In this document: in pieces, positions 7,642-13,941 of the stretch
Numbering within the stretch: the first letter of the stretch is position 1
How the letters are laid out: each line of letters starts with the position of its first letter
Assembly (NCBI GenBank): GCA_947594095.1
Contig: CANQEA010000014.1
Span: forward strand, 1 to 23,226
Source of the DNA: an uncultured Clostridia bacterium
GTDB taxonomy: Bacteria > Bacillota_A > Clostridia > TANB77 > CAG-508
Reading direction: 5' to 3'
Length of the DNA stretch: 23,226 nucleotides
Program-made: the position numbers and the translations under genes
Notes under the pieces: generated by a model
The model's input: only the letters and a program-made list of their open reading frames with translations
What the model was told of the DNA's origin: nothing
Database searches by the model: none

Positions 7642-8430
7642 TTAATTATTTTCAATAATTTTCCAACTACCGTCTTTGACTGCCTGAACAACCTTATCCT
7701 TCTTAACACAAGCAGTGTCAGTATAATTGTAATCTGCAAAAGGTCCGTAATGAAGATCAAACATGACCTTTTTAGGCGTTACTCTAGTAACTGTTGCATG
7801 GCAGTAACCTTGCTTCTCATAATGATTCGGGTTTACATAAACGGGTGTACTAAACAACCAATCACTGTGCTTTTCCTGAAGTGCAATTGTAGTACCAACT
7901 GTAAACAACTTACTCTTAAATTCTTCTTCCTGAATCTTCTTGATCTGTGTCTCAATGTGGCTCTTGTCAATTTCGACCTTGTACTTGATTTCCTTGAGTT
8001 CATTAAGCTTTTCAAAACTTACCTGACCAAGCAACATTTCAATTTCATCAACATGGTTCCAAATGTTTGCCATTGTCTTAACAGCTGCAATATAACCTAC
8101 TTCAGTCTTATCATGAGTACCAATACAACCATTGTTAATTGCAATACCGTTGTTTTCTCTGAAATAAAAATTAAAGTTACTGTTAAACTCAAATCCAGGA
8201 CGAACAATTTCACAACGCCACTGCCATACCCAATTACCACCAATCCAATCAGTATCAATGGTGGAACGTTGAATAACCATGTAATCCGGGAGAAACTGCA
8301 AAAGATTGGATTCAAAAACATCCTTGACCTTGCAAATTTCTGCCTTCAAATTCTCACTTGCAATATCATAATCACACTTGAGTGCTTTCAACTGCTTGTT
8401 CAACTCTTCAACATTCATCTTCTCTTCCAT
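7642..8430 (-). CDS. Hypothetical coiled-coil protein, 262 aa
   Basis: First gene after promoter P3. Residues 1-45 (from MNVEELNKQLKALK) and about 120-170 (FEKLNELKEIKYKVEIDK) look like coiled-coil segments. Between them is a tryptophan-rich strand region (DTDWIGGNWVWQWR), and the C-terminus is a second strand-rich part. No family is recognised. The ATG at 8430 has TGAGG upstream; an ATG four codons later is an alternative start. Confidence 0.8.
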   Translation of the reverse strand: MEEKMNVEELNKQLKALKCDYDIASENLKAEICKVKDVFESNLLQFLPDYMVIQRSTIDTDWIGGNWVWQWRCEIVRPGFEFNSNFNFYFRENNGIAINNGCIGTHDKTEVGYIAAVKTMANIWNHVDEIEMLLGQVSFEKLNELKEIKYKVEIDKSHIETQIKKIQEEEFKSKLFTVGTTIALQEKHSDWLFSTPVYVNPNHYEKQGYCHATVTRVTPKKVMFDLHYGPFADYNYTDTACVKKDKVVQAVKDGSWKIIENN

Positions 8431-8462
8431 TTATATATACCTCACACTTAATTCTTACATAT

Positions 8463-8491
8463 ATTATATAATAATTAAGAAAAAGGATCAA
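8463..8491 (-). promoter_or_regulatory. SigA-type promoter P3
   Basis: -35 TTGATC (8486-8491), 17 bp, -10 TATAAT (8463-8468). The TGA stop of the upstream 54-aa gene (8488-8490) lies inside the -35 box. Confidence 0.88.
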
Positions 8492-8652
8492 CTATTTTTC
8501 ATCGTGGGGTCTAATTTATTTTCAAGAATACTGATGAGAGAGTCAAGTTCTCTACATGCATGTGAATCACGATAGTCAGAATTTTCTTCCTCTGATAAGT
8601 ATAGGCCTAAGTAATTCAAAATTGCTTTTCTTACATCGTCACTAATCCACAT
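8488..8652 (-). CDS. Small acidic protein, 54 aa
   Basis: A 54-codon gene with GAGGT before the ATG, nine bases after the upstream gene. The product is acidic and helical (MWISDDVRKAILNYLGLYLS at the start, ELDSLISILENKLD near the end). Its stop codon is embedded in the next promoter. Function unknown. Confidence 0.75.
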   Translation of the reverse strand: MWISDDVRKAILNYLGLYLSEEENSDYRDSHACRELDSLISILENKLDPTMKNS

Positions 8653-8661
8653 TCGCTAACC

Positions 8662-8886
8662 TCAAAGATATTCGTCTCTACACAGTTTGTCTACCCACAT
8701 CTGTGCTTTCTTTTCGTCATTGAAAGAATAAGCTTTTACAGTATTTATAACTTCATCACTCCAGTGCTTATCACTATCTGCTTTGATTACAATAAAGCTA
8801 TTTTCATGGGAAAGTACTGTTACATGCCTTTCTTTTTTATTATCTTCGTTATCGAATGTCTTATGAACTTCTTGAATAATTTTCAT
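8662..8886 (-). CDS. Hypothetical protein, 74 aa
   Basis: A 74-residue protein (MKIIQEVHKTFDNEDNKKER) with a beta-alpha pattern ending in a helix (KAQMWVDKLCRDEYL). Three bases separate it from the previous gene. The ribosome site is weak, so translation may be coupled. No family recognised. Confidence 0.75.
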   Translation of the reverse strand: MKIIQEVHKTFDNEDNKKERHVTVLSHENSFIVIKADSDKHWSDEVINTVKAYSFNDEKKAQMWVDKLCRDEYL

Positions 8887-8889
8887 TTT

Positions 8890-9120
8890 TTAATCACCAA
8901 AATTTGTTTCATCATCTAGTACTTCACAAATTTCCATGGGATAACTGCCTACCCCTACTCTGCCCTCCACCTTACCATACCAGCATTCTGCTTCAGGTTT
9001 GAACAGCCAATCACCATAGAGGTTGAAGGGGTTGAGTTCATAACCACCTTGAGGGTTGGGAGTTTTAGCATTAATTTTCATTGTGCCTCTAAATGCTTTG
9101 TAGCCATCTACTTTAATCAA
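8890..9120 (-). CDS. Hypothetical protein, 76 aa, TTG start
   Basis: Starts at a TTG with a strong GAGGTG upstream. The 76-residue product is rich in Gly, Pro and Trp (NPFNLYGDWLFKPEAECWYG) with little helix, suggesting a small beta protein. It is one of a string of small genes transcribed from P4. Confidence 0.75.
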   Translation of the reverse strand: MIKVDGYKAFRGTMKINAKTPNPQGGYELNPFNLYGDWLFKPEAECWYGKVEGRVGVGSYPMEICEVLDDETNFGD

Positions 9121-9131
9121 TTTTATTCACC

Positions 9132-9557
9132 TCAATACTCTTGATATTCAATATTTAACATGTAGTTCCAAAAGTTATTAACTAGCCTTTCTGCTACAAG
9201 ATCTGTTTTAGCAATTTCTACAATCTCATCATAAGTCTTATCTGCTACTGGTTCATAACCATATTCAGGATCTGATGCATAGAAATCTTTAGGTAATTTA
9301 ATTCTATTATCAGCAAAATCCATAATGATTTGAAATCTGTGATAGCCCTCTTTCACAGCACGACAACACCAAGAAGAAGTGCCTGTAACCGCATAAATAC
9401 CTGTGGGATAATTTTTGAAAAGATTTGCAATATAATCTGACTTATCTCTATCAGACCACTCTATATTTACTTCGGGCAGGAGAAGACTTCCCAGCTTAAT
9501 AGAGTCAACAATTTCGCTAACTGTTTGTGGTGCTAAGTGTCTATGAAACGTTTTCAT
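9132..9557 (-). CDS. Hypothetical protein, 141 aa
   Basis: A 141-residue protein with GAGGTGA before the ATG. The opening (PQTVSEIVDSIKLGSLLLPE, then WSDRDKSDYIANLFKNYPTG) resembles the start of DUF262/GmrSD-type or ParB-like nuclease domains, which have a target-list segment of this kind. The diagnostic DGQQR-type motif is not visible, however. I therefore leave it unassigned. Confidence 0.75.
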   Translation of the reverse strand: MKTFHRHLAPQTVSEIVDSIKLGSLLLPEVNIEWSDRDKSDYIANLFKNYPTGIYAVTGTSSWCCRAVKEGYHRFQIIMDFADNRIKLPKDFYASDPEYGYEPVADKTYDEIVEIAKTDLVAERLVNNFWNYMLNIEYQEY

Positions 9558-9567
9558 TTATCTCACC

Positions 9568-9828
9568 TCAAAAGGGCTTTCTAAGCTCTTTCTCACACTC
9601 TTTAAATACCTTTCTCATCTGTTTTAGAGCTTTACGATAAAAAGGAGCATCACCACTCCATGCAACGCATTTGTTATCTCCATCTACTGTAATAACACTG
9701 ACACGTCCGCCATAAGTATGAACAAGAGCATCTACCATGATCATCATGTTATAAGCGGAAATGGAATGTGCAATTTCAATATCGCCAAAAAGATTTTCTT
9801 CTGAATGGATAATGTGACTAAGTTCCAT
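9568..9828 (-). CDS. Hypothetical protein, 86 aa
   Basis: Read from the ATG at 9828, which has GTGAGG upstream overlapping the stop of the previous gene. The longer frame upstream has no ribosome site. The 86 residues form a beta-alpha pattern ending in a basic helix (FYRKALKQMRKVFKECEKEL). Function unknown. Confidence 0.75.
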   Translation of the reverse strand: MELSHIIHSEENLFGDIEIAHSISAYNMMIMVDALVHTYGGRVSVITVDGDNKCVAWSGDAPFYRKALKQMRKVFKECEKELRKPF

Positions 9829-9838
9829 TTTATATGCC

Positions 9839-10102
9839 TCACTTTTCTTCTTTATTTCCATAGTATTCTTGAAATCTCTTTTGTGATGGATATAAACGCC
9901 CTTCTGGTGTTAGTACCCTTACATTTAGTACCCTTACAGTTTGGAAATCTTCTAACTCCATGATATACATAGGGCAATTATACAGTTTTGCAAAATGACC
10001 AGCAATTTCAAGCAGTACAAATTCTGATACAGGAGCTAAAATCTTAATATTATCAAAAACGCATTGATATGGAGATATAATGTAACCTTTTACTTCGCCC
10101 AT
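9839..10102 (-). CDS. Hypothetical protein, 87 aa, with internal 15-bp duplication
   Basis: An 87-residue protein (MGEVKGYIISPYQCVFDNIK). A 15-bp tandem duplication at about 9910-9938 yields the repeat VRVLNVRVL in frame. The stop overlaps the ribosome site of the next gene. No family recognised. Confidence 0.75.
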   Translation of the reverse strand: MGEVKGYIISPYQCVFDNIKILAPVSEFVLLEIAGHFAKLYNCPMYIMELEDFQTVRVLNVRVLTPEGRLYPSQKRFQEYYGNKEEK

Positions 10103-10168
10103 CTATTTTATTCCTCTCTTTCCTAGCCCTTAGCTTTTAATTTTTTATGGTACGATAATGGTTTCATT

Positions 10169-10408
10169 TTACACCAATGCCTTTCTGGTAAAATGCTTAA
10201 ATCTTCCAGTATCTCTATCTCTGCTCTGATGTTTCTGAATTTCAACGATCCAGCCATCCTTACCAGCACTTAACTTAGTAATAGCTTTGGGTGCAGTATT
10301 TCCAAAATAAACTGCATCTACCCAAATACCATTTGCAATCTCAACAAGAAGTTTGTAGTAATTGGAGCCTCTGGAAGTAACGTCTTTATACAAGGTTTTG
10401 AAATTCAT
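10169..10408 (-). CDS. Hypothetical protein, 79 aa
   Basis: First gene after P4. I start it at the ATG at 10408 because GAGGTG lies eight bases upstream; the longer frame starts inside that site. The 79-residue product has a strand-rich pattern (ANGIWVDAVYFGNTAPKAIT) and a basic tail with RDRDTGRFKHFTRK. Function unknown. The 66 bases to the next gene hold nothing I can identify. Confidence 0.78.
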   Translation of the reverse strand: MNFKTLYKDVTSRGSNYYKLLVEIANGIWVDAVYFGNTAPKAITKLSAGKDGWIVEIQKHQSRDRDTGRFKHFTRKALV

Positions 10409-10438
10409 ATAACACCTCATCCCTTATTTTCTACATAT

Positions 10439-10467
10439 ATTATATAATAAAGGTAAAATAAGATCAA
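10439..10467 (-). promoter_or_regulatory. SigA-type promoter P4
   Basis: -35 TTGATC (10462-10467), 17 bp, -10 TATAAT (10439-10444). It lies eight bases beyond the stop of the KH-domain gene, with no separate terminator hairpin. Confidence 0.88.
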
Positions 10468-10474
10468 CTAAAAA

Positions 10475-10807
10475 TCAATGACGTCTAGCCCACTTTAAGA
10501 ATTTATCCATCTTCTTCTTATCCCTTGATTTGAAAACAAAACCATTTACTTCAAAGATATTGACTTCTGTAATATTATAACTTCTTACTCTTTCTGCCAA
10601 TTCCTTCTTATATTTATCAAAAATAGAACCAGCTTTACCGATAAGATAACCGGGAACATCTGTGTAAATATCAAGAGCATAGTGATCTGGGAAACGCTCC
10701 CCTTCATTAAACACCGCCCTTCTATTGAATGCAATACCACCAAATCGATAATCTGGAATAGTTTCTCTAAGCCATTCATTCAAAATTTTATAAATATCTT
10801 CAATCAT
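10475..10807 (-). CDS. KH-domain RNA-binding protein, 110 aa
   Basis: Start chosen at the ATG at 10807, which overlaps the previous stop (ATGA) and has AGGGGGTGG upstream. Residues 42-75 carry a KH-type core: YALDIYTDVPGYLIGKAGS with the GxxG loop (GKAG, 57-60), followed by a helix. The C-terminus is very basic (KSRDKKKMDKFLKWARRH). KH domains bind single-stranded RNA or DNA; the partner here is unknown. It shares a promoter with the 57-aa gene and sits beside RNA-ligase and lipase genes. Confidence 0.72.
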   Translation of the reverse strand: MIEDIYKILNEWLRETIPDYRFGGIAFNRRAVFNEGERFPDHYALDIYTDVPGYLIGKAGSIFDKYKKELAERVRSYNITEVNIFEVNGFVFKSRDKKKMDKFLKWARRH

Positions 10808-10977
10808 GCTTCCACCCCCTGATGACAAATACTCCCATTTCTGAAAATAGTAATCTCTTTTTCAGGGCTGGTGATAATAGCTTCACCAAACTTTTTAGAT
10901 AGATTCTGTGCAAGCATTTCTGCTGCTTCCCAAAATGTAAATTGTTCTCTTGTTCCTGTGGACTGTACTTCAAACAT
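10804..10977 (-). CDS. Small protein, 57 aa
   Basis: A 57-codon gene immediately after promoter P5, with GAGGTG upstream and an ATGA overlap with the KH gene, so the two are translationally coupled. The product (MFEVQSTGTREQFTFWEAAE) has one amphipathic helix and a short strand region. No family recognised. Confidence 0.75.
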   Translation of the reverse strand: MFEVQSTGTREQFTFWEAAEMLAQNLSKKFGEAIITSPEKEITIFRNGSICHQGVEA

Positions 10978-11010
10978 ATTTATTCACCTCATATTTCTTA
11001 TTCTATACAT

Positions 11011-11039
11011 ATTATATAATAAGTAAAAGAAAAGATCAA
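11011..11039 (-). promoter_or_regulatory. SigA-type promoter P5
   Basis: -35 TTGATC (11034-11039), 17 bp, -10 TATAAT (11011-11016). Confidence 0.88.
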
Positions 11040-11056
11040 CTAAATTAGTTGATCTT
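11032..11056 (-). terminator. Terminator overlapping promoter P5
   Basis: A perfect inverted repeat (AAGATCAACTAA and its complement) with almost no loop, followed by TTTTCTTTT. It ends the lipase operon, and its 3' arm is the P5 -35 region. Confidence 0.8.
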
Positions 11057-11075
11057 GAAATATTTATTTAATTTT

Positions 11076-11723
11076 TTACAGACTTGCTACTTTATCTTCC
11101 TCATATTTTTTAAGGAATTCTTTATAGCTTAAATGAGATTTTATTGGACCATAATGAAAACCTTGCCCTACTTTTAATTTGGTTCCTACGTGATGGAAAA
11201 ACCATAAACAAGGTGGAAGATGTGTTACAATATCTCTCCAGGTAACAATGTAGGTAAACCCATTAAATCTTCTTTTTACTTCATCTGGTAAATGACCCCA
11301 AACAACTCTGGGTTGACCATAACCGTAACCTTCAATCTCCCCTTTATCTGCAAGATCTGGCCTATGGAAAGAACACCATTCATGGCATAGTAGAGCTAAA
11401 GCTGCCCCCTGAGAGAACCCAGATATAACAACATGGCGAATAGCATCTTTCATTAGATAGGGCTTTATGTGATCTTCTATACCTTTCCAGATTTTAAGAA
11501 AACCTCTATGTACATACCATTTATATTTCATATCTTTGTAAGGTTTAGCCCAGAAATTGAAATTGTTTAGCCAATCTTCTGCGCCACTACTACCTTCAAA
11601 GCATATATATAAAGTATTCTCTTTTTGCTCTACATAATAATCACCACCACCTATATCTACATGTTTGAATGGGCAGTTTACAGTGTAAATGTAATGAGCA
11701 TATAAATTAGTAATTTCTTTCAT
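11076..11723 (-). CDS. Class 3 (alpha/beta-hydrolase) lipase, 215 aa
   Basis: An intracellular-type hydrolase with no signal peptide. Residues 43-56 (EGSSGAEDWLNNFN) form the oxyanion strand typical of class 3 lipases. The nucleophile is S104 in GFSQG. D164 (WRDIVTHLPP) and H197 (SHLSYKEF) complete a likely triad, and YGQPRVV at about 135 is the usual strand after the elbow. Start chosen at 11723 because AGGAGA lies nine bases upstream. It follows the RNA-ligase gene by 47 bases and precedes a terminator. The substrate (host membrane lipid or other ester) cannot be told. Confidence 0.88.
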   Translation of the reverse strand: MKEITNLYAHYIYTVNCPFKHVDIGGGDYYVEQKENTLYICFEGSSGAEDWLNNFNFWAKPYKDMKYKWYVHRGFLKIWKGIEDHIKPYLMKDAIRHVVISGFSQGAALALLCHEWCSFHRPDLADKGEIEGYGYGQPRVVWGHLPDEVKRRFNGFTYIVTWRDIVTHLPPCLWFFHHVGTKLKVGQGFHYGPIKSHLSYKEFLKKYEEDKVASL

Positions 11724-11770
11724 TTTTATTTGTCTCCTAAATGGATACATCTAATTTAGCAATAAAATAC

Positions 11771-12907
11771 TCAATCTTTTAAGCCAAGAACTTGCATTTT
11801 ATAATTTCGACTGCATCCAAGGAACCATTTACGTACATATACATCAAGATCATATTCGGGATTATCATCGTACCATCTAAAAAGTAAAGCACTGATATCT
11901 TTATGGTTGCCCATTACATAAAGTGCAAAGTCTTTCTTGGTTTCATAAGGACTATGAGCTTTAGTATCCTCAATAGCATCAACACCTTCCTGAATAAAAG
12001 AATCAAGTAGACAAGTAAGTTCTGCAAAACGTTTTTGATATTCAGGAAAATATGCTAAGAACTCATTCTGTTCATTTTGTTCAATAATTTCAAGAATACG
12101 AACTTTACTTTGTACTCCATTATTTGCAAGGTAATGAGCCTGTAACCATTTTATATTTTTAATTTTTACTCTATTCCAGTGTTTATCAACTGCAACAAAT
12201 CCTTCTTCATCCCAATCCATTTCTTCTAGTGCTTTTCTGCATTCGTCAAGATTTGAAAGATTGTAACGAACTGGTTGCCAAACATTCAACCCAGGAATAC
12301 TAGGCATTTCTTCTTCAAAGGTATTTACATCTCTCATACCAATAAGATAAATTCTAGTAACATCATAAGGTACAACAACTCTATTATATGGAGATACCAA
12401 TTCAAAGGTATAACATTTAGTATAGTTAAGATAATTAAAGAAACTTTCAAGCGTGTGACCAAGATGCCAGACAGCTTCTTCAAACAATGTTTTGAACGAA
12501 ATAGGTTTGGAGAGAAGTGGAGAATTAACTTCAGCTTCATTAGCATCAAGAGTACCGGAGGTGCTAATTCTCCATTTGTTATGAATATCATCCCACCATA
12601 CTAAGATTTTAGAACCATCTACCTTTTCTTGAACGCTTACAGAATTCCAATCAATCTGAGCTGCATATTGCTCTTCAATATTATAAAACTTGAAAAAGCT
12701 AAGAGCAACAGGAGTAAGAGTATGTTTATTAACAATTAAACCCCTACATTCATTACAAATCTCCTGGCTGAAGTCACTAGCTATTTGATTATATTTAAGG
12801 AGAACATAATCATCATCTTCACTCAAAGCAAGATTATAAGGAGATTGAGTAAGAATATCTTTCCAATTATCTGGATTGTTTCTCATTAATTTAACCGTCT
12901 CAAGCAT
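11771..12907 (-). CDS. RNA ligase, T4 Rnl1-like
   Basis: An ATP-dependent RNA ligase of 378 residues, the usual length for Rnl1. Residues 95-99 are the nucleotidyl-transfer motif I (KVDGS, Lys95 forming the AMP adduct), preceded by ECRGLIVN at 53-60. Motif IIIa-like CYTFELVSP lies at 165-173, motif IV EEGFVAVD at 234-241 and motif V RVKIKN at 246-251. Phage Rnl1 reseals tRNAs cut by host anticodon nucleases. GAGGTAG precedes the ATG, and the gene follows a 64-aa gene by one base. No polynucleotide kinase is visible in this window. Confidence 0.9.
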   Translation of the reverse strand: MLETVKLMRNNPDNWKDILTQSPYNLALSEDDDYVLLKYNQIASDFSQEICNECRGLIVNKHTLTPVALSFFKFYNIEEQYAAQIDWNSVSVQEKVDGSKILVWWDDIHNKWRISTSGTLDANEAEVNSPLLSKPISFKTLFEEAVWHLGHTLESFFNYLNYTKCYTFELVSPYNRVVVPYDVTRIYLIGMRDVNTFEEEMPSIPGLNVWQPVRYNLSNLDECRKALEEMDWDEEGFVAVDKHWNRVKIKNIKWLQAHYLANNGVQSKVRILEIIEQNEQNEFLAYFPEYQKRFAELTCLLDSFIQEGVDAIEDTKAHSPYETKKDFALYVMGNHKDISALLFRWYDDNPEYDLDVYVRKWFLGCSRNYKMQVLGLKD

Positions 12908-12908
12908 A

Positions 12909-13103
12909 TCATTCTACCTCTGTAAAATAGTTATACATTCCTTGATACAGATCTCCAAGCACCTGTTTGCAATAATTATCATTTAAGATAGCTTTTAATC
13001 TATCCTCTTTTCTTTTAAACACACTTGCATAATAATTTGCAAATAAGCGAAGCTTCAAAGCTGGGTTGTGTTCTTCAATATTAATTTCTGGATAATTTAT
13101 CAT
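12909..13103 (-). CDS. Small helical protein, 64 aa
   Basis: A 64-residue, probably all-helical protein (LRLFANYYASVFKRKEDRLK) coupled to the upstream gene by an ATGA overlap and abutting the RNA ligase. It is a possible ligase partner by position only. No family recognised. Confidence 0.75.
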   Translation of the reverse strand: MINYPEINIEEHNPALKLRLFANYYASVFKRKEDRLKAILNDNYCKQVLGDLYQGMYNYFTEVE

Positions 13104-13831
13104 TGCTGTTGTACCTCTTCCTTACCAGATTCAAACCATTCTCTTAATTTTTGATAAATTTTTGAAGTTGTAATTTTACCTACCCAAATGCCTTCTTTAT
13201 ATGCTTCCCACTTAATACCAAGATAACTACTACGGCTGTTTAGTTTCTTATTAAAATTTTCAAATTTACCTGCAGTACCGCAACCTAGTTTGTTAAAGTT
13301 TTCAAAAAATTCCTTTTTCTGTGCATCGTCCAAATAAACAGTATTATGATCAAGCGTAAAGGGACAATTTTTAGGAAGTTCTTTCTTCTTTTTCTTTGCC
13401 AAATCTATGAGGCTTGCTGTTTCTTCAAACACTTCTCCATTACCGTTTTTTAACTCAACCCCCTTGGCCAATTTTTGAAGTACATATTTAGAACTGGTGG
13501 GGACTTCAGGAATATCTTCAAATGAATTAAAATGACTGGTAATGGTCTTAAGAATAGTTCTGTAATTAAGATACTTATGAATTAAAGATGTAAGTCTGGA
13601 AGACTGAACAACTGTGAGATTTCCCATACCTATAATGTGGTAAAGATCTACCATTACAATAGTGGTCATATTTGCAAGTGCAGTGTTTGCCCATTCTTTT
13701 AATTCCAGCAGATCTGAAAGAATCATATTTTCAAAATCTTTCTTTGAATGAATATGAGATAATTTACTTTTACATTCAAAATAATGATCAAAAAGGGAAT
13801 TATAAATAGTATCAAATAATTCTTTTTCCAT
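13100..13831 (-). CDS. Hypothetical protein, 243 aa
   Basis: First gene of the RNA-ligase operon, just after P6. Start placed at the ATG at 13831 with TGAGGT upstream; the longer frame begins at a GTG inside that site. It is largely helical, with a lysine run (LAKKKKKELP) in the middle and a C-terminal globular part (SSYLGIKWEAYKEGIWVGK). Function unknown; sharing the transcript with Rnl1 hints at RNA metabolism, but the sequence does not show it. Confidence 0.78.
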   Translation of the reverse strand: MEKELFDTIYNSLFDHYFECKSKLSHIHSKKDFENMILSDLLELKEWANTALANMTTIVMVDLYHIIGMGNLTVVQSSRLTSLIHKYLNYRTILKTITSHFNSFEDIPEVPTSSKYVLQKLAKGVELKNGNGEVFEETASLIDLAKKKKKELPKNCPFTLDHNTVYLDDAQKKEFFENFNKLGCGTAGKFENFNKKLNSRSSYLGIKWEAYKEGIWVGKITTSKIYQKLREWFESGKEEVQQQ

Positions 13832-13866
13832 ACTTACTTCATACCTCACATCTAAATTCTGTTAAT

Positions 13867-13895
13867 ATTATAATATAGGTAAAAGAAAAGATCAA
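13867..13895 (-). promoter_or_regulatory. SigA-type promoter P6
   Basis: -35 TTGATC (13890-13895), 17 bp, -10 TATAAT (13867-13872), driving the RNA-ligase operon. Confidence 0.88.
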
Positions 13896-13914
13896 CTATT
13901 TCTAGTTGATCTTT
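13887..13914 (-). terminator. Terminator overlapping promoter P6
   Basis: A 12-bp stem (AAAGATCAACTA and its complement) with a GAAA loop, followed by TTTTCTTTT. It ends the TerD-like gene transcript and supplies the P6 -35 box. Confidence 0.88.
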
Positions 13915-13941
13915 GAAAGGTTACAAAATGTTTATTTTTTT

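Noticed and set aside
7750..8451. Plus-strand frame of 233 codons
   Set aside because: Antisense to the 262-aa gene, crosses its promoter, and has no ribosome site.
9132..9557. Assignment as a GmrSD/DUF262 or ParB-like nuclease
   Set aside because: Only the opening segment resembles those families; the diagnostic DGQQR-type motif is missing.
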